The notes: a model not told the origin generated them from the letters alone. 21,607 nt of DNA from JAAYGT01 sp050252075 (GCA_050252075.1 JBFWLP010000059.1:1-21607); one strand, 5' to 3'. Shown: positions 6,318-14,078, counted from the stretch's first letter. A program made the numbers and translations.

Positions 6318-8111
6318 TTATTTATCGTCGACCTGAAGAATAGCAAGGAACGCCTCTTGGGGAATTTCAACGTTCCCGACCTGCTTCATGCGTTTTTTAC
6401 CTGCTTTCTGCTTTTCCAGGAGCTTTTTCTTGCGTGAGATATCGCCGCCATAGCATTTTGCCAACACATTCTTGCGCAATGCCTTTACGTTCTCGCGGGC
6501 CACGACCTCGGCACCGATGGCCGCCTGAATGGCAATATCGAACATCTGGCGCGGAATGAGCCCGCGCATTTTGGAAACGACCTCGCGACCGCGATACCGC
6601 GCGTTGGAGCGGTGAACAATCATGGACAGCGCATCAACGCGATCGCCGTTGATCAGCAGATCGACCCGGACCACATCGGCAGACCGGTACTCTTTGAACT
6701 CGTAATCCATGGAAGCATAGCCCCGGGATACCGACTTGAGCTTGTCGAAGAAATCGAGAACGATTTCCGCCAACGGCATTTCATACACCAGGTGCACCTG
6801 GCGACCGTGATAGGTCATGTTCACCTGAATACCGCGCTTGGCCATGCACAACGACATGACCGGGCCAACGTAATCCTGGGGCATGAACAGGGTGACTGTA
6901 ACCACAGGCTCGCGAATCTCGACGATATTGCCGACCTCGGGCATGCGCGAGGGGCTTTCCACCATGACCACCGATCCGTCACGCTGCTCAACCTCGTATA
7001 CCACCGTGGGCGCGGTGGTGATGATATCCATGTCGAACTCGCGCTCCAGGCGCTCCTGCACAATTTCCATGTGCAGCAAGCCCAGAAAGCCGCAGCGAAA
7101 CCCAAAACCCAGCGCCTGGGAGACTTCGGGCTCGAACATGAGCGACGAGTCATTCAGCTTCAGCTTTTCGAGCGAATCGCGCAGCTGATCGTATTCGCTG
7201 CTTTCCACAGGGTACAAGCCGGCAAAGACCTGCGGCTTGACTTCCTTGAAACCCGGCAACGCCTTCGTGGCCGGCTTGCCGGCCAGGGTGACGGTATCAC
7301 CCACTTTGGCATGCTCAAGCTCTTTGATACCCGCAATAATGAAACCCACCTCGCCCGCCGACAATTCTGTCTTTGGTACCGATTTGGGGGTGAACACACC
7401 CAGGTGCTCGACCAGATGCGTGGCACCGGTGGCCATGAGCAGGATTTTATCCTTGGGCCGCAACACCCCGTTCACGATACGTACCAGCATGACCACGCCC
7501 ACGTAGTTATCGAACCACGAGTCGATGATCAGCGCCTGCAGGGGATCCTGGGGATTGCCTTTGGGCGGCGGTACCTTGGCAACGACCATTTCGAGGATAT
7601 CATCGATGCCCATGCCGGTTTTGGCACTGCACAGAATGGCCTGCGAGGCATCGATACCGATAACGTCTTCGATTTCCTGCCGGGCATTTTCAGGCTCCGC
7701 CGACGGCAGATCCATTTTGTTCAGCACAGGCAGAACCTCAACCCCGAGCTCGATGGCCGTGTAGCAATTTGCCACCGTTTGGGCTTCCACCCCCTGCGAG
7801 GCATCGACGACCAGCAACGCGCCCTCGCAGGCCGACAACGACCGGCTCACTTCGTACGAAAAATCAACGTGGCCCGGAGTGTCAATAAGATTGAGCGCAT
7901 AAACTTTGCCGTCTTTTGCCGTGTACTGCAATGCCGCCGTTTGGGCCTTGATGGTAATTCCGCGCTCGCGTTCGATATCCATCGAGTCAAGAACCTGCGC
8001 GGCCATTTCGCGATCAGCCAGCCCCCCGCAACGGTGGATGAGCCGGTCGGCCAACGTGGATTTACCGTGATCGATGTGAGCGATGATGGAGAAATTGCGG
8101 ATGTGATCCAT
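6318..8111 (-). CDS. lepA: Elongation factor 4 (LepA) GTPase
   Basis: A full-length 597-residue LepA, the same size as E. coli LepA. GTPase motifs are AHIDHGKST (11-19), the switch ERGITIKAQ (about 49-57), DTPGH (77-81) and NKMD (131-134). EF-G-like domains follow, and the LepA-specific C-terminal part contains CYGGDISRKKKLLEKQKAGK, which contacts the ribosomal A-site region. EF4 is a ribosome-associated GTPase linked to initiation and 30S biogenesis. It is the first gene after the mucD terminator, so it most likely begins the lepA-lepB-rnc-era-recO-PIN-rarD transcript. Its promoter should be between about 8112 and 8168, but no clear sigma-70 match is visible, and no strong Shine-Dalgarno is seen before ATG 8111. 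Confidence 0.98.
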   Translation of the reverse strand: MDHIRNFSIIAHIDHGKSTLADRLIHRCGGLADREMAAQVLDSMDIERERGITIKAQTAALQYTAKDGKVYALNLIDTPGHVDFSYEVSRSLSACEGALLVVDASQGVEAQTVANCYTAIELGVEVLPVLNKMDLPSAEPENARQEIEDVIGIDASQAILCSAKTGMGIDDILEMVVAKVPPPKGNPQDPLQALIIDSWFDNYVGVVMLVRIVNGVLRPKDKILLMATGATHLVEHLGVFTPKSVPKTELSAGEVGFIIAGIKELEHAKVGDTVTLAGKPATKALPGFKEVKPQVFAGLYPVESSEYDQLRDSLEKLKLNDSSLMFEPEVSQALGFGFRCGFLGLLHMEIVQERLEREFDMDIITTAPTVVYEVEQRDGSVVMVESPSRMPEVGNIVEIREPVVTVTLFMPQDYVGPVMSLCMAKRGIQVNMTYHGRQVHLVYEMPLAEIVLDFFDKLKSVSRGYASMDYEFKEYRSADVVRVDLLINGDRVDALSMIVHRSNARYRGREVVSKMRGLIPRQMFDIAIQAAIGAEVVARENVKALRKNVLAKCYGGDISRKKKLLEKQKAGKKRMKQVGNVEIPQEAFLAILQVDDK

Positions 8112-8168
8112 AAACCAGACAGGTGAGACCCGGCACGGCGGCCGGATAGTTGGGGGAAAGAAGCATCA

Positions 8169-8199
8169 AGAAAAAGGGGGCGCTGGAAGGCGCCCCCTT
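8169..8199 (-). terminator. Intrinsic terminator after mucD
   Basis: Read on the minus strand, GGGGGCG (8197-8191) pairs with CGCCCCC (8182-8176) across an eight-base loop, and the stem is followed directly by five T (8175-8171) and then CTT. It lies about 35 bases past the mucD stop and 58 bases before lepA. It should end the rpoE-rseA-rseB-mucD transcript and separate it from the lepA operon. Confidence 0.9.
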
Positions 8200-8231
8200 C
8201 GGCCAACTGGCATTTTAGCCGTTTCTGGCGA

Positions 8232-9719
8232 TTATTTTCTGGGGGTTACCGTGACCCATTGCGACTGGTCTGCACGCCGGACCAACAGAGCCGCCGCTTT
8301 ACCCTCGGGCAACCCGGCAACCACCTTGGCATAATCGGCGGGCGACGTGACGTCCTGGGTATTGATGGTGACAATAACATCTCCGGGCATCAAACCGGCG
8401 GACTGGCCCGGCTCTTGCACATCAGTGATCTGCACACCACCCTGGACGCCCAGTTTCGCCTTGTCGGCATCGGTCAGCGCTTTCACCTTCAGCCCCAGGG
8501 CATCGGCTGCCGTGGCATCGGGTACCGCAGGAGCCTGGTCGGCCTGCTCAGTCGCGCCGCTGGTCATTTCGCCGACCTTGACCCGAAGAGTGACGGCCTT
8601 GCCTTTGCGCCAAACCTGCATGGCTGACGTTGTGCCGGGCTTGGTTTCCCCCACAACACGCGGCAGATCCGACATGTGCTTGATGTCTTTGCCGTCAAAC
8701 TTGAGGATGACGTCGCCGGCCTGGACACCGGCAGCGGCCGCCGGGCCCTCGGGATCGACATGGCTCACCATGGCGCCTTTGGCGGCGTCGAGACCGATCG
8801 CCTTGGCGACATCATCGGACACCACGCCGATCTGGACACCGATACGGCCCCGGCTCACCTTGCCGTACTCTTTGAGCTGGCTGACGACGCGCATGGCCTC
8901 ATCGATGGGGATTGCCAGGGAAATACCCATGAAACCGCCGCTTTGGGAAACAATCTGCGAGTTCACACCCACCGCCCGGCCGGAAAGGTCGATCAGCGGG
9001 CCACCCGAGTTGCCGGGGTTCACCGCAACGTCGGTTTGAATGAAGGGCAGATAGTCGCCTGTGTCACGGTTGATCGCGCTGACGATACCAGCCGTAACAG
9101 TGGACTCGAGCCCGAACGGCGAACCGATCGCCAGCACCCATTGCCCTTTTTTCAGGCTTTGCGAACTGCCGATCGGCAGCGGTTGCAAACCTTTGGCGTC
9201 GATCTTGAGCAAGGCAATATCGGTGCGCGGATCGGTACCTACCACCGTTGCCTTGTGTTCCTTGCCCGACGTCAGGGTCACGTAAATGCCATGGGCATCG
9301 GCAACCACATGATTGTTGGTCAGGATGTAGCCATCGTCGGAAATGATGAAACCGGAACCCACACCACGCGGAACGGTTCGCTCCTGGGCCTCGGGAGCAT
9401 TGCGTTCACGCTGCTGGGGAGCGGCCCCCGGCGGAACGAAATCGGGACCGAAGAACCAGCGGAACATTTCATAAGGATCGGTTCCGTTGGGCCCCAGGGG
9501 CGAGCGACGCACAGGCACATTGGCCGTTGTGCGGATATTCACCACCGAGGACTCGGTTTTTTCAACAATTTGCGTGAAATCGGGCAGAGCGGCGCCCGGA
9601 ACGACGGGCGCTTGCGTATCAGTCGCCGCGCCTACCGAGGAGCAGGCCACCAGAAAGCCGGTAGACACGCAGGCCAGCCAGCGCTTTATTCTGCTGTTTC
9701 CCAAATTAGTAAATGACAT
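8232..9719 (-). CDS. mucD: Periplasmic serine protease MucD (DegP/HtrA family)
   Basis: A 495-residue HtrA protease with an N-terminal export signal, a trypsin-like domain and two PDZ domains (about 290-375 and 400-490). The catalytic triad is H137 (TNNHVV), D167 (RTDIALLK) and S238 in NPGNSGGPL. It degrades misfolded envelope proteins. Its place at the end of rpoE-rseA-rseB matches mucD in Pseudomonas and relatives, where it also restrains the sigma-E response. The signal segment contains LVAC with C26, which looks like a lipobox, so the protein may be a lipoprotein and not fully soluble; cleavage by signal peptidase I after GAA is the alternative. The start is supported by GAGGGAG seven bases before ATG 9719. 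It follows rseB after 26 bases. Confidence 0.95.
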   Translation of the reverse strand: MSFTNLGNSRIKRWLACVSTGFLVACSSVGAATDTQAPVVPGAALPDFTQIVEKTESSVVNIRTTANVPVRRSPLGPNGTDPYEMFRWFFGPDFVPPGAAPQQRERNAPEAQERTVPRGVGSGFIISDDGYILTNNHVVADAHGIYVTLTSGKEHKATVVGTDPRTDIALLKIDAKGLQPLPIGSSQSLKKGQWVLAIGSPFGLESTVTAGIVSAINRDTGDYLPFIQTDVAVNPGNSGGPLIDLSGRAVGVNSQIVSQSGGFMGISLAIPIDEAMRVVSQLKEYGKVSRGRIGVQIGVVSDDVAKAIGLDAAKGAMVSHVDPEGPAAAAGVQAGDVILKFDGKDIKHMSDLPRVVGETKPGTTSAMQVWRKGKAVTLRVKVGEMTSGATEQADQAPAVPDATAADALGLKVKALTDADKAKLGVQGGVQITDVQEPGQSAGLMPGDVIVTINTQDVTSPADYAKVVAGLPEGKAAALLVRRADQSQWVTVTPRK

Positions 9720-9745
9720 CGTAAGACTCCCTCAGGAACTTGGAA

Positions 9746-10768
9746 TTAATCGGCATTGCCCAGCGGAACGTATTCAGTTCGCTCTGCAATCGTGCGCAGG
9801 GTGAGGGCCGGCACCTCGCCCAGTGCAGTTAACCAATGGTTGCCGATACGGGTACGGAAAATGTTGACAGCCCCCGCCGAGGCCTGACGCGTTTCAAATA
9901 CGTCGTTGTTGGCCGAAACATAGGGCTCGATAAAAACTGAAATGGCCGCCAGACCGTCGGTGAGCACCAACTGTTTGACTTCCTTGCCCTGGCTGAATGG
10001 CCGGGACACTTGCATAAGGGGTTCAAAACCCGGTGGAAACGGAATGCGCCAGCCGCGTTCTGCCAGATCGACCGGCGCCATGACGGCTTCAACCACGCGC
10101 CACTCTTTGGTATCCCACGACGGCTTGAGCAAATCGTGCTTGACGGCGTCGCCCATATCGAGACTGGTAAAGACGATTTGCTCAAGTACATTGCGGTCGG
10201 GGCTTAACGTTTGAACGCGCAGCAACAAATTGCTCTGGGCATCGGTGCACAGACGATAGCCGTAGCGATCAACATCACGCGGGAAAAGCTCGGTTTGCAT
10301 GCACTCACGGCCGGCGATCCGGTCGCGGCTGACGTCGAGCTGCACCCTGTAGTGGTCGGGAATACGCAGCGGCTCGCCCAGCAGCAGCGACGGAAAGCGG
10401 TCTTTGGCGCTCTTCTGCTGTATGACCACTTTGTGCTCGGGAATCAGGCATTGCGTGGTGTCATTGTGGGTAAGAAATTCGCGCGGAGAACCGTCGAGAA
10501 TCTCTACCCGCTCGCGCTCGCCGGTGCCATCGACCACATGCACCACGCGAGAGGAAAGCAGGACGCCGTTGTGATACTGCGTGTAAACCCCGGAGTAATC
10601 GAGCTCCTGGGCGGCCGCCTGAATTTTCTTGAACAGCTCCAGCACCCGCTCATGCGGCGTCTCGGCCACATCGGGCTCCTGGGCTGCCGCCTGAAAACCG
10701 GCACCCATGACCATCAAGACAAGAACGGGACGGCAGAACTTGCTCAGCACGCGTGCTTTACCCATCAT
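9746..10768 (-). CDS. rseB: Sigma-E factor regulatory protein RseB (MucB)
   Basis: A 340-residue periplasmic protein with a cleavable signal peptide (hydrophobic segment about 13-27, likely cut near AAA|QEPD at residue 29). The mature part has the RseB/MucB pattern: LDYSGVYTQYHNGVLLSSRVVHVVDG near the N-terminus, a LolA-like domain, and a C-terminal domain with GWRIPFPPGFEPL and SVFIEPY. RseB binds the periplasmic part of RseA, protects it from proteolysis, and releases it when it senses mislocalised lipopolysaccharide or lipoprotein signals. ATG 10768 overlaps the rseA stop in a four-base ATGA, and a second ATG follows at once. The overlap indicates translational coupling with its partner. 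Confidence 0.94.
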   Translation of the reverse strand: MMGKARVLSKFCRPVLVLMVMGAGFQAAAQEPDVAETPHERVLELFKKIQAAAQELDYSGVYTQYHNGVLLSSRVVHVVDGTGERERVEILDGSPREFLTHNDTTQCLIPEHKVVIQQKSAKDRFPSLLLGEPLRIPDHYRVQLDVSRDRIAGRECMQTELFPRDVDRYGYRLCTDAQSNLLLRVQTLSPDRNVLEQIVFTSLDMGDAVKHDLLKPSWDTKEWRVVEAVMAPVDLAERGWRIPFPPGFEPLMQVSRPFSQGKEVKQLVLTDGLAAISVFIEPYVSANNDVFETRQASAGAVNIFRTRIGNHWLTALGEVPALTLRTIAERTEYVPLGNAD

Positions 10769-11268
10769 GGCCGAACCTCGAACGATGCCTGTCGCACGGG
10801 CCCCACACCGACAATGTCGCGATGCGCCTGCACATAGTGATCAAGGGCGGGATCATCGGCACTGGCAATAACCTGCGTGCCGGAACCCAGCCCCCCCGAT
10901 TCGGTAAGGTAGGGCAAGGCCACCCATACCACCGACGCCACAGCGGCGGCTACCGCAACCCCGGACACGCCGGCCCGCCAGAAACCACGGCGCGCACGCG
11001 CACGCGGCGCCACAATGGGTGGTTCGTCATCAATGGCACGGGAAACCCGGGCATAAAACATGTCGGAAGGCTTGACCGCCAATTCTTCACTGCGCAAAAC
11101 ATCGCCGATCAGGTGGTAGGTATCCCACACTTGACGACCATAAGGCGTATCGAGCTCATCGGCGCGCATTTCGGCCTCGCCGTCGACCCACGCGGACACA
11201 CTCGCTTCCCACGCGTCTGCGTGGTCATCGTCAAGCTTTACCTGTTGATAGGAACTGGAAACTGACAT
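10765..11268 (-). CDS. rseA: Anti-sigma-E factor RseA (MucA)
   Basis: A 167-residue single-span inner-membrane protein. The cytoplasmic N-terminal half has the anti-sigma pattern (VSAWVDGEAE at 25-34, WDTYHLIGDVLR at 48-59), a basic stretch (ARARR, 90-94) precedes the membrane helix at about 97-120, and a short periplasmic tail of about 45 residues follows. RseA holds RpoE inactive until regulated proteolysis by DegS and RseP frees it. It is shorter than E. coli RseA (216), mainly in the periplasmic part. The start is supported by AAGGAG seven bases before ATG 11268. It lies 12 bases after rpoE and overlaps rseB by four bases. Confidence 0.93.
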   Translation of the reverse strand: MSVSSSYQQVKLDDDHADAWEASVSAWVDGEAEMRADELDTPYGRQVWDTYHLIGDVLRSEELAVKPSDMFYARVSRAIDDEPPIVAPRARARRGFWRAGVSGVAVAAAVASVVWVALPYLTESGGLGSGTQVIASADDPALDHYVQAHRDIVGVGPVRQASFEVRP

Positions 11269-11280
11269 TCAAGTGCTCCT

Positions 11281-11880
11281 TTACCAGCGATGTTCGGAAT
11301 CGTGATTGGACAATGGCTTGAGCTGTGCCGCGATGGCCTCCCGGGCCCGGTAGATACGCGAGCGCACGGTGCCGATCGGGCAACCCATAGTTTCAGCAAT
11401 ATCGTCGTAGCTCATACCTTCTATCTCACGCAAAATAATGGCTGTTCGCAGTTCGTCGGGTAACGCATTCATGGCCGCGTTCACCGTCTCGACAATCTGG
11501 CGGCTCGCCATCATTGATTCCGGTGTGTTTATGTCTGTTAGGTTGTCAATTTGGCTAAAAGTTTCACCATCTTCGTTTTCTATTGAATTATTCGTGATGG
11601 GACGTCGCGCATTCGCCGCCTGCCAGTTGCGCGCCGTATTGATGGCAATACGATACAACCAGGTATAAAAAGCGCTTTCGCCACGAAACTGGGGCAATGC
11701 TCGGTAAGCTTTGATGAAAGCTTCCTGAGCCACGTCTTCGATTTCCGACGGTTCGCGAACAAGACGGGACAACAAGCGCATGATTTTTCGCTGGTACTTG
11801 AGCACCAGCAGATCAAATGCACGTTTGTCCCCTCGTTGTACACGAGCGACAAGGTCGGCATCGACATCGCGTTCACTCAT
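11281..11880 (-). CDS. rpoE: RNA polymerase sigma-E factor (ECF sigma factor)
   Basis: A 199-residue ECF sigma factor. Region 2 (about 24-90) contains the core-binding and -10 recognition helices, with EDVAQEAFIKAYRALPQFRGESAFYTWLYRIAINTARN. Region 4 (about 138-190) has LPDELRTAIILREIEGMSYDDIAETMGCPIGTVRSRIYRARE, the helix-turn-helix that reads the -35 element. This matches the RpoE/AlgU type, which responds to envelope stress. AAGGA precedes ATG 11880. Its start overlaps the stop of the preceding small gene in ATGA, so it is translationally coupled to that gene, and is followed by rseA after 12 bases. I found no convincing sigma-E promoter (GGAACTT type) immediately upstream. Confidence 0.97.
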   Translation of the reverse strand: MSERDVDADLVARVQRGDKRAFDLLVLKYQRKIMRLLSRLVREPSEIEDVAQEAFIKAYRALPQFRGESAFYTWLYRIAINTARNWQAANARRPITNNSIENEDGETFSQIDNLTDINTPESMMASRQIVETVNAAMNALPDELRTAIILREIEGMSYDDIAETMGCPIGTVRSRIYRAREAIAAQLKPLSNHDSEHRW

Positions 11881-12317
11881 GCTTTTTCCTTTTCAGGACT
11901 ATGGGCCGGCATAGCCGCCTGACGGGCAATCGCCAGACGCAGGTCACTCCAGGCGGCTATGGAAAGTTGCGGTTTGAAAACCGTTACATTGAAGGTATGG
12001 GTGACAGGGGTACCGTCTTTTTCGGTTGCCATAGGCGCTTGGGGCGTGGGCAAGGCACTTGCCCGGCATTGCACGGTGACCCAGAATGCACCAAACCACA
12101 CCCGTTGCGGGTGCACGACGGTGCGCCGACCGCCTTCCAGATAAAACCAGCGGGAAGGGGCACGGCAGCGCAGATGGCCGCGTTGCCAAAGAAAGTAACG
12201 AGGGCACCTGAAAAGGCCTGCCGGGCGCCACGACCAGACAGGCCACCAGCGGGTATGAAACGCCGCCGGATTCAGATTAAACCCTCCGGACCAACATCGA
12301 TCCGTTGGTGCCGCCAA
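11877..12317 (-). CDS. Uncharacterised small protein between fabF and rpoE
   Basis: I do not recognise this protein with confidence. The longest frame gives 146 residues from TTG 12317, overlapping the end of fabF by 41 bases, and its stop overlaps the rpoE start in ATGA, strong evidence that it is real and coupled to rpoE. It is rich in Trp, Arg and Pro (RWWPVWSWRPAG near the N-terminus) and has no clear signal peptide or long membrane helix. The C-terminal part, FNVTVFKPQLSIAAWSDLRLAIARQ, resembles the end of YgfX/CptA-like proteins (a strand, then an AW.DLR helix), but the two N-terminal membrane helices of that family are missing, so the match is weak. The start is unclear: GGAGG (12287-12283) stands seven bases before a CTG codon (12275), just after the fabF stop, which would give 132 residues. 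Confidence 0.6.
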   Translation of the reverse strand: MAAPTDRCWSGGFNLNPAAFHTRWWPVWSWRPAGLFRCPRYFLWQRGHLRCRAPSRWFYLEGGRRTVVHPQRVWFGAFWVTVQCRASALPTPQAPMATEKDGTPVTHTFNVTVFKPQLSIAAWSDLRLAIARQAAMPAHSPEKEKA

Positions 12318-13506
12318 ACCCGAACGAATTGGACAGGGCGACGTCTATGGTCATTTCCCGAGCCTGATTGGCACAGTAATCCAGATCGCATTCGGGATCT
12401 TGGTTGAAGATATTGATGGTGGGCGGAGAAACCTGATGGTAAACCGCCAGTGTCGTAAACACGGCTTCGATACCGCCGGCGGCCCCCAGCAAATGCCCGG
12501 TCATGGATTTGGTGGAATTCACCACCAGTTTCCGGGCGTGATCACCAAACGCAAGCTTCAGGGCTTCGGTTTCATTTTTGTCGCCCAGCGGGGTGGACGT
12601 GCCGTGGGCGTTCACATAGCTGACTTGTTCGGGCTGAATACCGCCGTCGCGCAGGGCATTCAAGATGCCGCGACGCGGGCCGTCACGATCAGGCGAGGTG
12701 ATGTGGTGGGCGTCGGAGCTCATGCCGTAACCGGCGAATTCGCCATAAATGCGTGCGCCGCGCTTGCGGGCATGCTCGTACTCTTCAAGCACCAGAACAC
12801 CGGCGCCCTCGCCCAGCACGAAACCATCGCGGTCTTTATCCCAGGGGCGGGAAGCCGTGGCCGGATCATCGTTGCGCGTTGACAGCGCACGCATGGCGGC
12901 AAACCCGCCGATCCCCAGGGGCGACACCGTGGATTCGGCACCGCCGGCCACCATGACATCGGCATCGCCGTAGCTGATAAGACGCGCGGCATCGCCAATG
13001 GAGTGCAACCCGGTGGTGCAGGCGGAAACCACGGCGTAGCTGGGGCCTTTCAGGCCCAGCATGATGGACAGCTGCCCCGAGATGAGGTTGATGAGCGATG
13101 CGGGTACAAAAAAGGGCGAGATACGCCGGGCACCGCGCTGCATGTACTCAACCTGCTGCTCTTCGATACGCGGAAGCCCGCCGATGCCCGAACCGATGAT
13201 CGTGCCGATGCGGTCGGCATTCTGTTCAGTAATCTGAAGACCGCAATCTTTCCAGGCCTGCAGCGCTGCAGCCACCCCGTAATGGATAAAGGTATCCATT
13301 TGCTTGGCTTCTTTGGCCGGCATGTACTGCGTTACGTCGAAGCCTTTCACTTCGGCCGCAATTTGAGCATTGAACGCAGACGGGTCAAAGCGCGTGATTC
13401 GGCCTACGCCTGACCGCCCGTTGACGATATTGTCCCATGCGCTGTCGATATCGTTGCCCACGGGAGAAACGATACCCAGACCGGTAATGACGACACGTCG
13501 TTTCAC
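12277..13506 (-). CDS. fabF: 3-oxoacyl-[ACP] synthase II
   Basis: A 409-residue KAS II condensing enzyme. The nucleophile is C163 in VVSACTTGLHSIGDA, with H301 (NAHGTSTPLGD), K333 and H338 (STKSMTGHLLGAAGG) completing the active site; the glycine-rich end NSFGFGGTNGS is present. It extends acyl-ACP with malonyl-ACP and in E. coli makes the temperature-sensitive step to cis-vaccenate. The start is GTG 13506, with AGGAG six bases upstream; this gives the usual MKRRVVITG N-terminus. It lies 147 bases after acpP, and that gap holds a long inverted repeat that may reduce transcription into fabF. The 3' end overlaps the longest frame of the next small gene. Confidence 0.97.
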   Translation of the reverse strand: MKRRVVITGLGIVSPVGNDIDSAWDNIVNGRSGVGRITRFDPSAFNAQIAAEVKGFDVTQYMPAKEAKQMDTFIHYGVAAALQAWKDCGLQITEQNADRIGTIIGSGIGGLPRIEEQQVEYMQRGARRISPFFVPASLINLISGQLSIMLGLKGPSYAVVSACTTGLHSIGDAARLISYGDADVMVAGGAESTVSPLGIGGFAAMRALSTRNDDPATASRPWDKDRDGFVLGEGAGVLVLEEYEHARKRGARIYGEFAGYGMSSDAHHITSPDRDGPRRGILNALRDGGIQPEQVSYVNAHGTSTPLGDKNETEALKLAFGDHARKLVVNSTKSMTGHLLGAAGGIEAVFTTLAVYHQVSPPTINIFNQDPECDLDYCANQAREMTIDVALSNSFGFGGTNGSMLVRRV

Positions 13507-13522
13507 GGAAGACTCCTAAATG

Positions 13523-13605
13523 AAAAAGCGGTTTACGGGAACCGGCGCGCAAGACAGCCAATCCGACGATGGATTCGGCATGGCAGCCGGTTTCCTGTAA
13601 ACCGC
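13523..13605 (-). terminator. Long inverted repeat with T-run between acpP and fabF (probable attenuator)
   Basis: The arms at 13586-13605 and 13528-13546 are nearly perfect reverse complements (about 18 of 20 positions, with one mismatch and a one-base length difference). On the minus strand the hairpin ends GTAAACCGC and is followed at once by five T (13527-13523), then the fabF Shine-Dalgarno. The 39-base loop can form a second small stem (CCGAATCC with GGATTGG). This looks like a partial terminator or an mRNA-processing structure that would keep acpP mRNA more abundant than fabF. The long loop makes it less certain than a classic terminator. Confidence 0.65.
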
Positions 13606-13653
13606 CCCGGTGAGACGCCGGCAAACACCGTGCCCCCACCCAATCGATTGAAA

Positions 13654-13893
13654 TTACTGCTTGCTATGTGACGTGATGTAGTCAACAGCTTGCTGGACCG
13701 TCGTGATTTTCTCGGCTTCCTCGTCGGGAATTTCCGTTTCAAATTCGTCTTCGAGTGCCATCACGAGCTCGACCATGTCGAGTGAATCGGCACCGAGGTC
13801 GTCGAGAAAAGAAGATTCGTTTTTGATCTCGGCTTCGTTGACGCCAAGTTGTTCAGCGACGATCTTCTTGACGCGCTGTTCGATGCTTTCCAT
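13654..13893 (-). CDS. acpP: Acyl carrier protein
   Basis: A 79-residue, strongly acidic carrier protein with the phosphopantetheine attachment serine S37 in the DDLGADSLDMVELVMALE motif. It carries growing acyl chains through fatty-acid synthesis as substrate of FabD, FabG, FabF and FabH encoded alongside. The frame is open to 13935, but those 14 extra codons overlap the -10 element and lack family similarity; ATG 13893 has GGAG six bases upstream and gives the canonical MESIEQRVKKIV start. Its own promoter lies just upstream, as expected for one of the most abundant proteins in the cell. Confidence 0.98.
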   Translation of the reverse strand: MESIEQRVKKIVAEQLGVNEAEIKNESSFLDDLGADSLDMVELVMALEDEFETEIPDEEAEKITTVQQAVDYITSHSKQ

Positions 13894-13924
13894 GCAGATC
13901 TCCAAGTGGGAAAAATTCCCGCGA

Positions 13925-13953
13925 ATTATAGCCAAAGCACACGCTGTGTGTTG
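13925..13953 (-). promoter_or_regulatory. acpP promoter with overlapping palindrome
   Basis: On the minus strand a perfect TATAAT (13930-13925) lies 32 bases before the acpP start codon. The expected -35 position (13953-13948) reads CAACAC, a weak match to TTGACA, which suggests help from an activator or an upstream element. The spacer and -35 region carry a perfect palindrome, CACAC-N3-GTGTG (13938-13950), a plausible operator. The predicted start site near 13918 would leave a leader of about 25 bases. Promoter function is inferred from sequence only. Confidence 0.7.
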
Positions 13954-14040
13954 CCTGGCTGTGACAAAAAAACGGTATTACCTGAACGCTGTGGGCCGGG
14001 AAAAAGAAACAGCCCACGCTACGCAACACCGACGAAATCG

Positions 14041-14070
14041 ACAGATTTTACCTCAGGAAGGTGAATCTGT
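14041..14070 (-). other. Stem-loop downstream of fabG
   Basis: ACAGATT (14041-14047) pairs with AATCTGT (14064-14070), and inside it ACCT (14050-14053) pairs with AGGT (14059-14062) around a five-base loop, with a small internal bulge. It lies nine bases past the fabG stop. No T-run follows directly on the minus strand, so it is more likely a 3'-end stabiliser or a Rho-independent terminator of low strength than a full stop. A seven-T run occurs further downstream (13972-13966) without a good stem. Confidence 0.4.
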
Positions 14071-14078
14071 AGCTTAAA

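Noticed and set aside
6612..8126. A 504-codon open frame on the plus strand across lepA
   Set aside because: It is the antisense of a complete LepA and has the His/Asp/Arg-rich composition typical of such shadows in G+C-rich DNA; no ribosome-binding site or family similarity.
8676..9716. A 346-codon open frame on the plus strand across mucD
   Set aside because: Antisense to the intact MucD catalytic and PDZ1 region; composition follows from the sense codons.
11940..12000. Sigma-E-type promoter before rpoE
   Set aside because: CAACTTT near 11965 resembles the -35 (GGAACTT), but no matching -10 occurs at 15-17 bases, so self-regulation by sigma-E cannot be supported here.
13894..13935. Longer acpP start giving 14 extra residues
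   Set aside because: The extension includes the TATAAT element and lies upstream of the predicted transcription start; the inner ATG has a good Shine-Dalgarno and gives the canonical protein.
13966..13972. Seven-T run (minus strand) as terminator of fabG
   Set aside because: No stable stem lies directly before it; the nearest (GTGGGC with GCCCAC, 13991-14017) is 18 bases away and has only six pairs with a 15-base loop.
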